Shown one piece after another: positions 1 through 5,359 of a stretch of 6,110 nucleotides of DNA. The translations under genes were made by a program, and so were the position numbers. Source of the stretch: Planctomycetota bacterium (GTDB lineage: Bacteria > Planctomycetota > Phycisphaerae > Phycisphaerales > UBA1924). The notes beneath the pieces are model-generated. The model saw only the letters and a program-made list of their open reading frames with translations. It was not told the origin of the DNA and searched no databases. The DNA is taken from the NCBI GenBank assembly GCA_023429345.1, contig JAEYVB010000318.1, forward strand, positions 1-6,110, written 5' to 3'. Each line of letters opens with the position of its first letter. The stretch's first letter is position 1.

Positions 1-2700
1 GACAGCGCCCGTGTGCTCGTCGATGGCGACCCGCCACGCCCGCTGGAGGAAGCGGAAGAGGCCGGTGATGTCGCGCGGGTTCCAGGGCTTGCCGGCATCC
101 AGCGGGCCCATGTACATCTCGTAGAGACGCATGGTGTCGGCGCCGAACTCGGCGATGACATCGTCGGGGTTGACGACGTTCTTGAGGCTCTTGCTCATCT
201 TCGCGGTGACCTGCCGCAGCGGGATGCCCGTGCCCCGCTCGACAAAGCCGCCGTCCCTCTCCTCGGCCTGGTCGGCGGCGACGAGGCTCCTGTCCGGGCG
301 CTCGTAGGCGAAGCTGGTGATCATGCCCTGGTGGAAGAGCCGGCCGGCCGGCTCGGGCGTGGAGACATGGCCCAGGTCGTAGAGCGCCTTGTGCCAGAAG
401 CGCGCGTACAAGAGGTGCAGCACCGCGTGCTCAGCGCCGCCGACGTAGAGGTCGACGCCGTTGCCACCCGCCCCCCCTGGGCCCCCGCCCCCGCCCATCC
501 AGTAAGCCTCGGCCTCCTTCCCCACGAAGCGTTCGCGGTTCCAGGGGTCGGTGTAGCGCAGGTAGTACCAGCAGCTCCCCGCCCAGTTGGGCATGGTGTT
601 CAGCTCGCGCCGCACCGGGGTGTCGGGCGGGAGGATGGCGGGGTCGACGCCCGCGGCCGCGGCGGTTGTCTCGATCCACTCCCGCGGGGCGCCGGCGAGC
701 ATGGGCGCGGGCTCATCGCTCTGCGCCGGCTTGTACTGCTCCATCTCCGGGAGCCGGACGGGGAGGGCCGCTTCGGAGACGGGGTAGTGGTTGCCGGCCC
801 CGTCGTAGACGATGGGGAAGGGCTCGCCCCAGTAGCGCTGGCGGCTGAAGAGCCAGTCGCGCAGCTTGAAGTTGACCTTGCGGCGGCCCACGCCGGACTG
901 CTCCAGCCAGGTGATCACCGCCGCCCGGGCCTCGGCGGTCGCGAGCCCGTCGATCGAGAACTCCTCGCCGGTCGAGTTCACCGCCACGCCCGGCATCGCG
1001 TTGCAGGCGTTGAGCTTGAAGGCCTGGGCGTTCCGGAGCGCGGGGTTGTTCAGGGCGGTCTCGTGCCGCGTGGCGATGTAGACGCCGTCTTGGCCGCCAT
1101 CCTCGACGATGGCGATGGCGTTGCCCTCGGGGCGCTGCGGCCCGTGGCCGCGCATCTCGTCGATGAAGCGGGCATCCTCCCGCATCTGCTCGGGGGTGAT
1201 CCAGACGGCGAGGTCGAACTGCGGGTGGAAGCGGTGGCGGGAGACAAAGCGGCGGAAACCCTCGGAAAACTCCTCCTCGAGGCTCTGGACCACCTCGACG
1301 ACCGGGAGGCCGAACCTCACGGCGAACTCGTAGTCGCGCTCGTCGTGCGCCGGCACCGCCATGATCGCCCCGTGGCCGTACCCCATCAGCACGTAGTCGG
1401 CGATCCAGACCGGCACCTGCGCGCCGCTGGCGGGGTTCACCGCGTACAGCCCGCTGAAGACGCCGGACTTGCCCTTGCCCTCCGCCTGGCGCTCGATGTC
1501 GCTCTTGTTCCTGGCCGCGGCGATGTAGGCGCGGATGGCGGCGATATCCGCCCCGGGCGGGGGGGCGTCCAGGAGCGCATCGACCATGGGGTGCTCGGGC
1601 GCGAGGACCATGTAGGTCGCGCCGAAGATGGTGTCGGGGCGGGTGGTGTAGACGCGGATCGAGCCCTCGAGCATGTCGGAATCGGCCAGGGGGAAGTCGA
1701 TCTCCGCGCCCTCGCTGCGGCCGATCCACTCGGTCTGCATGGTGCGCGTGGACTCGGGCCAGTCCAGGCCGGCGAGGTCCTGGACCAGCCGCCCGGCGAA
1801 GGCGGTGATGCGGAACATCCACTGCCGGAGCGATGTGCGGTGCACGGGGTGGTCGCCGCGTTCGCTGCGGCCGTCGGCCTTGACCTCCTCGTTGGCCAGG
1901 ACGGTCCCGAGCGCGGGGCACCAGTTGACGGTCTGCTCGTCCAGGTAGGCCAGGCGCTGGCCGTCGAGGAAGGTGCGCCGCTCCTCCTGCGTCAGCTCGT
2001 GCCACATGCGCACGCCGACGGGCTCGCCGGTGATCCCGGGGATGTTGGCCCCCTCGCGCCCGGCCATCGGCTCCAGCTCGCCCTCGGGCGTGATGGCGTA
2101 GAGGCCCGACTGGAGCCCGGCGAGCAGGTCCGCGATCGGCCGCGCCCGGTCCAGCTCCCGGTCGTACCAGGCGTCGTACAGGCGGAGGAAGATCCACTGG
2201 GTCCAGCGGTAGTACTCGGGGTCCATGGTCGCGATCTCGCGCGACCAGTCGTAGCTGAACCCGAAGCGCTTGAGCTGCCGCCGGAAGGTGTCGATCGCCT
2301 TGCGGGTGGTGATGGCCGGGTGCACGCCCGTGCGGACCGCGTACTGCTCCGCGGGGAGGCCGAAGGCGTCCCACCCCATGGGGTGCAGGACGTTGCGCCC
2401 CTTCATCCGCATGTAGCGGCTCAGGATGTCGGTGGCGGTGTACCCCTCGGCGTGCCCCACGTGCAGGCCATCGCCGGAGGGGTAGGGGAACATGTCGAGG
2501 CAGTAGAACTTCGGGCGCGATCCGTCGAAGTCACGGTCGCCGGGGTTGGGGGCCTTGAAGGCGCCGAGCCGGTCCCACGCCTCCTGCCACCGGAGCTCGA
2601 TGGAGCCCGCCAGCTCGGCGGTGTAACGGAACGGGGGGGTGTCCCCCGCGCTCGGAGGGGCGGCGCTCGGCCCCGCGGTCCCGGACGGTTGGTCGGCCAT
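1..2700 (-). CDS. leuS: Leucyl-tRNA synthetase, C-terminal end outside the window
   Basis: Cytoplasmic class I aminoacyl-tRNA synthetase that charges tRNA-Leu with leucine using ATP and edits mischarged tRNA. The 900 visible residues hold the family landmarks in order: PYPSGDGLHVGH with the HIGH-type motif HVGH at 80-83, WDAFGLPAEQYA near 110-121, NWCP at 259-262, WIGRSEG at 325-331, the CP1 editing-site peptide TTRPDT at 352-357, GHGAIMAVPAHDERDYEFA at 443-460 (D453 matches the conserved editing aspartate), RDWLFSRQRYWG at 614-625, GGAEHAVLHLLY at 754-765 and KMSKS at 834-838. The anticodon-binding and C-terminal domains lie beyond base 1. Compared with E. coli LeuRS (860 residues) it carries extra segments at about 177-249, 475-570 and 736-748. 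ATG 2700 is the only usable start; it adds about 22 low-complexity Pro/Ser/Ala/Gly residues, and no Shine-Dalgarno precedes it. The type resembles planctomycete/chlamydial LeuRS (recalled similarity). Confidence 0.97.
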   Translation of the reverse strand, partial: MADQPSGTAGPSAAPPSAGDTPPFRYTAELAGSIELRWQEAWDRLGAFKAPNPGDRDFDGSRPKFYCLDMFPYPSGDGLHVGHAEGYTATDILSRYMRMKGRNVLHPMGWDAFGLPAEQYAVRTGVHPAITTRKAIDTFRRQLKRFGFSYDWSREIATMDPEYYRWTQWIFLRLYDAWYDRELDRARPIADLLAGLQSGLYAITPEGELEPMAGREGANIPGITGEPVGVRMWHELTQEERRTFLDGQRLAYLDEQTVNWCPALGTVLANEEVKADGRSERGDHPVHRTSLRQWMFRITAFAGRLVQDLAGLDWPESTRTMQTEWIGRSEGAEIDFPLADSDMLEGSIRVYTTRPDTIFGATYMVLAPEHPMVDALLDAPPPGADIAAIRAYIAAARNKSDIERQAEGKGKSGVFSGLYAVNPASGAQVPVWIADYVLMGYGHGAIMAVPAHDERDYEFAVRFGLPVVEVVQSLEEEFSEGFRRFVSRHRFHPQFDLAVWITPEQMREDARFIDEMRGHGPQRPEGNAIAIVEDGGQDGVYIATRHETALNNPALRNAQAFKLNACNAMPGVAVNSTGEEFSIDGLATAEARAAVITWLEQSGVGRRKVNFKLRDWLFSRQRYWGEPFPIVYDGAGNHYPVSEAALPVRLPEMEQYKPAQSDEPAPMLAGAPREWIETTAAAAGVDPAILPPDTPVRRELNTMPNWAGSCWYYLRYTDPWNRERFVGKEAEAYWMGGGGGPGGAGGNGVDLYVGGAEHAVLHLLYARFWHKALYDLGHVSTPEPAGRLFHQGMITSFAYERPDRSLVAADQAEERDGGFVERGTGIPLRQVTAKMSKSLKNVVNPDDVIAEFGADTMRLYEMYMGPLDAGKPWNPRDITGLFRFLQRAWRVAIDEHTGAV
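467..496 (-). repeat. G-tract cluster (G-quadruplex motif) inside leuS
   Basis: On the coding strand five runs of G (3, 5, 5, 7 and 3 bases, read 496 to 467) are separated by loops of 1, 1, 4 and 1 bases. This fits the usual intramolecular G-quadruplex pattern. It encodes most of the Gly-rich insertion at LeuRS residues 736-746. The leuS frame is intact on both sides, so there is no net frameshift here. Folding in the cell is inferred from the motif alone. Confidence 0.6.
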
Positions 2701-2714
2701 AGGAGCCAAGTCTA
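2701..2714 (-). promoter_or_regulatory. -10-like hexamer immediately upstream of leuS, no ribosome binding site
   Basis: Reading toward leuS, the hexamer TAGACT (2714-2709; one mismatch to TATACT, two to TATAAT) ends 8 bases before the ATG at 2700. No GGAG- or AGGA-like Shine-Dalgarno lies in these bases. A transcript started from this hexamer would begin at or within a base or two of the ATG, giving a leaderless mRNA. No -35 element is visible, because the upstream sequence is pure G-tracts. The alternative is that leuS is read through from the upstream gene. Confidence 0.3.
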
Positions 2715-2726
2715 GGAAACGCGCCG

Positions 2727-2756
2727 CCCCGGCCCCCGCCCTCCCCTGCCCCGCCC
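2727..2756 (-). repeat. Dense G-tract cluster (G-quadruplex motif) between the hypothetical gene and leuS
   Basis: On the strand of transcription, six G runs (3, 4, 4, 3, 5 and 4 bases, read 2756 to 2727) fall within 30 bases, with loops of only 1-2 bases. It starts 16 bases after the stop codon of the upstream gene and ends 26 bases before the leuS ATG. Short-loop arrays like this are the strongest class of predicted G-quadruplex. A role in pausing, attenuation or promoter opening is inference. The 72-base gap holds nothing else except the -10-like hexamer. Confidence 0.65.
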
Positions 2757-2772
2757 ACTTCCGCCGCGGCCC

Positions 2773-3177
2773 TCACGTGTCCCGCCGCCCGAGCTCGCGG
2801 AATCGCGTGTAGAGGTCGGTGAAGTCCTGCTGAGGATCGGCGGCCACCCCCCGCTGGTAGAAGGCGTCCTCGTCGTTGACCGGCAGGCCGATGGTCATCA
2901 CGAAGGCGTTGGTTGATTCCAGCGTCGCGGGGTCCTCGGTGCGGCGGATCGACTCGACGAGCACCGGCAGGCCGGGCAGCATGCCGACCTGGAAGGCCAG
3001 CTTCACGTGGCGCGAGCCGTTGGGGAGCGGCGGGTGCTTGACGGGGATGACCCGCACCAGCGAGGGGTCGCGCACGGCGTAGTACACCAGCGGGCAGACG
3101 GCCCCCGATTCCCCGATGCGCGCCGATGCGCCCGTCAGGGTCCGCATCCGCTTGGGCGCGTGCAGCCGCGCGACCAC
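2773..3177 (-). CDS. Protein of unknown function (start uncertain)
   Basis: I do not recognise this family. From the GTG at 3177 the product is 134 residues, apparently soluble and mixed in composition, with no signal peptide, membrane segment or Cys motif. Recognisable stretches include GAVCPLVYYAVRDP and ESTNAFVMTIGLPVNDEDAF, and it ends in a charged tail. The frame is open back to a GTG at 3333 (186 codons). However, by hand count about 13 of the first 45 codons end in A or T, against about 7 of the remaining 141, so strong coding bias begins only near 3198. I therefore take GTG 3177; ATG 3147 is the next choice. Neither has a Shine-Dalgarno. The stop at 2773 lies 72 bases before leuS, so the two could be co-transcribed. 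The opposite-strand ORFs here are shadows. Confidence 0.6.
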   Translation of the reverse strand: MVARLHAPKRMRTLTGASARIGESGAVCPLVYYAVRDPSLVRVIPVKHPPLPNGSRHVKLAFQVGMLPGLPVLVESIRRTEDPATLESTNAFVMTIGLPVNDEDAFYQRGVAADPQQDFTDLYTRFRELGRRDT

Positions 3178-3235
3178 GACGTGCTCGAAGCGCGGCGCGA
3201 GCCCTACATAAAGCCCTGCGCCGGGAAACTCACAG

Positions 3236-3388
3236 CTAGTGGCCGACCAGACCGGACTTATCAAGCTCCTGCTGCCTCTCGCGCTCCGGCTCTTCGTGCG
3301 GCTTGGGGGGACCGCCTGCGGTGATGACGACACCGCACGCCAGGGCCTCGGCGCCCGGGAGGATTGGGGTGAAGGATAAGGCTTTCAC
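3236..3388 (-). CDS. Doubtful 50-codon ORF downstream of the adaptor gene
   Basis: It starts at GTG 3388 and stops at TAG 3236, giving 50 residues. The first half is moderately hydrophobic (around ALACGVVITAGG, residues 16-27). The second half is a charged Pro/Glu/Arg/Gln tail (around PHEEPERERQQELDK, residues 31-45). By hand count about 40 of 50 codons end in G or C, better than the competing frames over the same bases but below the neighbouring genes. It is in the same frame as the adaptor gene and follows its stop by 45 bases. The only purine-rich stretch upstream is AGGGG, 2 bases from the GTG, which is too close for a normal ribosome binding site. It may instead be chance, or the N-terminal part of the next gene displaced by a frameshift. 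No family recognised. Confidence 0.22.
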   Translation of the reverse strand: MKALSFTPILPGAEALACGVVITAGGPPKPHEEPERERQQELDKSGLVGH

Positions 3389-3389
3389 C
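3368..3389. repeat. Short inverted repeat over the promoter candidate
   Basis: GGTGAA at 3368-3373 and TTCACC at 3384-3389 form perfect 6-base arms with a 10-base centre that includes the -10 hexamer of the promoter candidate. The position would suit a repressor operator, but arms this short can arise by chance. Confidence 0.25.
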
Positions 3390-3400
3390 GCCCCTGTCAA
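3373..3400 (-). promoter_or_regulatory. Sigma70-like promoter candidate reading toward the hypothetical gene and leuS
   Basis: On the minus strand a perfect TTGACA (3400-3395) is followed after 16 bases by TATCCT (3378-3373; two mismatches to TATAAT). Transcription would begin near 3366, downstream of the adaptor gene's stop at 3434. The leader would be about 190 bases to GTG 3177, or about 33 bases if translation used GTG 3333. It overlaps the start of the doubtful 50-codon ORF, so the two are hard to reconcile. Confidence 0.4.
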
Positions 3401-3433
3401 ACGCCCGCCGGATCCCGGGCAGAAAATCTTTGG

Positions 3434-4498
3434 TCAAGGCGTGCTGGGCCCGGGCGGCGCCGTCCCCTCGATGAAAACGTCGACCCGCTGGCCGGGGTAC
3501 AGCGTGACCCCCGTCGCCCCTTTCACCCGGAATACCGCCTCCACCACCCGGGTATCCACCCTCTCGATGGTCGCCCCCGTCAGTTCCGTCTTCGGCGATG
3601 CGAAGGGCTCGATCCGCACCATCTCGAGGTCGACCGACGCCGCGGCCGGGCCGCGGACCCGGGCCACCCCCGCCGCGCCGTCCCGCAGCCCCGGCACATC
3701 CTCCTCATCGACCTGGGCCCGGACCAAGAGCGAGGTGAGATCCCCGACCAGCATCGCCGCCGCCCTGGGCTCCGCCGGCGCAAACTGCCCCGGCTCGATG
3801 TTCCGCCGCAGCACCGTGCCCTCGATCGGCGAGCGCACCGTGCGCCGCTCGATGAGGAGCTCCGTGGCCTCGATCTCCGCCTCCGCGGCGGCCACGTTCG
3901 CCCGGGCGATCTCTAGTACCGGCTCCCACGCCCCAGCGCGGGCCAGGGCCAGCTCCGTGCGGGCCTGCTCGAGCCGCGCCCGCGCCTGTTCCATCGCGAA
4001 CCACCGCCGCCGCATCTCCACATCCGAGCCCGCCACGGCCTGGGCGGCCTGCCGGTAGCGCTCGTACTGGTCCGTCCAATCCGCCAGCTCGACCTCGGCG
4101 GCCTGCACCGCGGCCTCCAGGGGCGGGATTTCCTCCGGCCGCGGCGAGGCCTCCAGACGCTTGAGCTCCGCCTGGGCCGCCAGCACGGCGGCGCGGCTGC
4201 GCACCAGGTCGGCCCGGAGCGGGCGGGCGTCGAGCTCGAAGAGCGGTTCCCCGACGGCGACGCGGTCTCCGACCTCGGCCGAGACCTGCACCACCAGGCC
4301 GCCCTCAGGGGCGGCGATCTGCACGTTGCGGCTGGCCGCCTCGACGACGCCGGTCGCGGCGATCCCGTGCGGGTAGGGGTTTACCGACGGGGGCGCGGCC
4401 AGCGGGGCCTTCGGCGGGTCGTGCCGTGCGGTGGCCACGGTGTACACGCCGAGCGCCAGCCCCAGGAGCGCGACCGAGATAGTGATCCACTTGACCAT
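3434..4498 (-). CDS. HlyD/DevB-family periplasmic adaptor (membrane-fusion protein) of an ABC exporter
   Basis: A 354-residue adaptor that should link the inner-membrane ABC transporter to an outer-membrane channel. The N-terminal segment MVKWITISVALLGLALGVYT (about 1-23) is a signal anchor. The first half of the lipoyl-like domain (about 45-93) includes APEGGLVVQVSAEVGDRVAVGEPL, and a long Ala/Glu/Arg-rich alpha-hairpin covers about 94-218. The second lipoyl half, RSPIEGTVLRRNIEPGQF, lies at about 222-239, followed by a beta-barrel region to the end. At the hairpin tip, R147 and S158 keep the 11-residue spacing of the RLS motif used by AcrA-type adaptors to contact TolC, but the Leu positions are Ala. 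I chose ATG 4498 because AAGG lies 8 bases upstream and the anchor begins there. A GTG at 4546 would add 16 residues and overlap the ATPase stop. It is 37 bases downstream of the ATPase gene. Substrate unknown. Confidence 0.9.
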   Translation of the reverse strand: MVKWITISVALLGLALGVYTVATARHDPPKAPLAAPPSVNPYPHGIAATGVVEAASRNVQIAAPEGGLVVQVSAEVGDRVAVGEPLFELDARPLRADLVRSRAAVLAAQAELKRLEASPRPEEIPPLEAAVQAAEVELADWTDQYERYRQAAQAVAGSDVEMRRRWFAMEQARARLEQARTELALARAGAWEPVLEIARANVAAAEAEIEATELLIERRTVRSPIEGTVLRRNIEPGQFAPAEPRAAAMLVGDLTSLLVRAQVDEEDVPGLRDGAAGVARVRGPAAASVDLEMVRIEPFASPKTELTGATIERVDTRVVEAVFRVKGATGVTLYPGQRVDVFIEGTAPPGPSTP

Positions 4499-4535
4499 GG
4501 TGTACGCCTTGACCCCCCCTTGTCCTCCCGGGATG

Positions 4536-5333
4536 CTATTTCGCACCGGGCTGCGGCCCGTAGCTGGGCACCCACCGCGCCTCCTGCGCGACGATGTCGG
4601 AGACTTCGCGCTTCACCTCTCCATCCTCCATCTCCTTGACCTCGTCGGCGTAGTGGAAGATGCGGGCATCGTGCGTCACCACCAGCACCGTCCGGGCCCG
4701 GCCCTTGCTGTCCCGCGTCTGGCTGGCTGTCTTCACGAGGTCCATGACGCCCTGGCCTGTCCGGGCGTCGAGGTTGGCCGTCGGCTCGTCGCAGACCAGG
4801 AGCGAGGGCTCGCCCACCAGCGCCCGCGCGATCGCCACCCGCTGCTGCATCCCGCCCGAGAGCTTCGAGGGCTTGTCCCCGCCGCGGCCCTCCAGCCCCA
4901 CCGAGGCCAGCGCCCGCGCGGAGCGTTCCATCGCCTCCTCGCGGCCGATGCCCTTGATGAGCAGGGGCACCGAGACGTTCTCCTGCGCGGTCAGCGTCGG
5001 GATCAGGTTTAACTGCTGGAAGACAAAGCCCACCAGCTCGCCGCGGCGGACGGACCGCGCCTCGCTGCCCAGGTCCTTCCAGCGCACGCCGTAGACGGCG
5101 GCCTCGCCCTCGTCGGCGTCCAGGACGCCCGAGATGATCGAGACCAGCGTGGTCTTGCCGCACCCGCTGGGGCCGACCAGCATGACGAGCTTCCCGGCGG
5201 CGATATCCATGTCGACGCCGCGGAGGGCCCGCACCGCGGCAGCGCCCTTGCCGAAGGTCTTGCTCACGCCCCGCACGCGCACGGCGAGATCCGCCCCGCC
5301 GTCGGTCCCCGGTTCGTCGCTGGCTGGTGGCAT
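4536..5333 (-). CDS. ABC transporter ATP-binding protein, DevA/MacB/LolD type
   Basis: A 265-residue nucleotide-binding subunit that powers the exporter from the cytoplasmic face of the inner membrane. The motifs are complete: Walker A GPSGCGKT at 54-61, the Q-loop in FVFQQLNLIPTLTAQENV (Q106), signature LSGGMQQR at 158-165, Walker B LLVCDEPTANLD at 178-189 with catalytic Glu183, and the H-loop in VVTHDARI (His221). The sequence LNLIPTLTAQENVSVPLL is typical of the MacB/LolD/DevA group that works with FtsX-fold permeases. A tail of about 27 residues after the usual MEDG ending has no assigned role. I chose ATG 5333 because GGAG (5341-5338) lies 4 bases upstream, 26 bases after the permease stop. 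The open frame extends upstream to 5432, but that would overlap the permease gene and adds no family sequence. Confidence 0.95.
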   Translation of the reverse strand: MPPASDEPGTDGGADLAVRVRGVSKTFGKGAAAVRALRGVDMDIAAGKLVMLVGPSGCGKTTLVSIISGVLDADEGEAAVYGVRWKDLGSEARSVRRGELVGFVFQQLNLIPTLTAQENVSVPLLIKGIGREEAMERSARALASVGLEGRGGDKPSKLSGGMQQRVAIARALVGEPSLLVCDEPTANLDARTGQGVMDLVKTASQTRDSKGRARTVLVVTHDARIFHYADEVKEMEDGEVKREVSDIVAQEARWVPSYGPQPGAK

Positions 5334-5337
5334 CCGG

Positions 5338-5341
5338 CTCC
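5338..5341 (-). promoter_or_regulatory. Ribosome binding site that decides the ATPase start
   Basis: GGAG on the minus strand lies 4 bases before ATG 5333, inside the 26-base gap after the permease stop. It is one of the few recognisable Shine-Dalgarno sequences in the window and favours this start over upstream in-frame codons. Confidence 0.5.
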
Positions 5342-5359
5342 GGCGAAGGGTAGACCGGC

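Larger units (their letters stand above)
3178..3433. other. Transitional region between the exporter cassette and the hypothetical gene
   Basis: This stretch of 256 bases has no securely assigned gene. It is visibly richer in A/T words than its surroundings and shows weaker third-position bias in every frame. It contains a promoter candidate with an inverted repeat, a 50-codon minus-strand ORF (3236-3388) and an opposing 46-codon plus-strand ORF (3239-3379). A 5-bp hairpin, GCCCG paired with CGGGC, just after the adaptor stop has no T-tract, so I do not call it a terminator. Confidence 0.5.

Noticed and set aside
713..2374. A 553-codon minus-strand ORF within leuS in another frame
   Set aside because: It is Arg/Pro/Gly-rich, typical of an off-frame translation of GC-rich coding sequence, while the leuS frame shows every conserved synthetase motif across the same bases.
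13..2715. A 900-codon uninterrupted plus-strand ORF opposite leuS
   Set aside because: It is the complementary-frame shadow of leuS. High GC at third positions removes stop codons from the opposite strand, and the translation has no recognisable domain (repetitive Ala/Gly/Val/Arg/Asp composition).
3007..3324. A 105-codon plus-strand ORF opposite the hypothetical gene
   Set aside because: The minus-strand frame has far stronger third-position G/C bias over 2773-3198. The plus-strand product looks like an Arg/His/Pro-rich shadow.
3403..3421. GCCCG/CGGGC hairpin after the adaptor stop as a terminator
   Set aside because: The stem is only 5 bp with an 8-base loop and is not followed by a T-tract, so rho-independent termination is not supported.
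3303..4058. A 251-codon plus-strand ORF opposite the adaptor gene
   Set aside because: Ser/Arg/Ala/Thr-rich shadow of a gene with clear HlyD-family sequence; no ribosome binding site or domain.
4513..4529. GGGAGG and a run of seven G upstream of the adaptor as its ribosome binding site or a G-quadruplex
   Set aside because: GGGAGG is about 24 bases from ATG 4498, too far to serve it, and the G-runs do not form four tracts of three or more.
4381..5163. A 260-codon minus-strand ORF overlapping the ATPase and adaptor genes
   Set aside because: It is out of frame with both genes, Arg/Gly-rich, and has no domain; the in-frame translations carry complete ABC motifs and the adaptor anchor.
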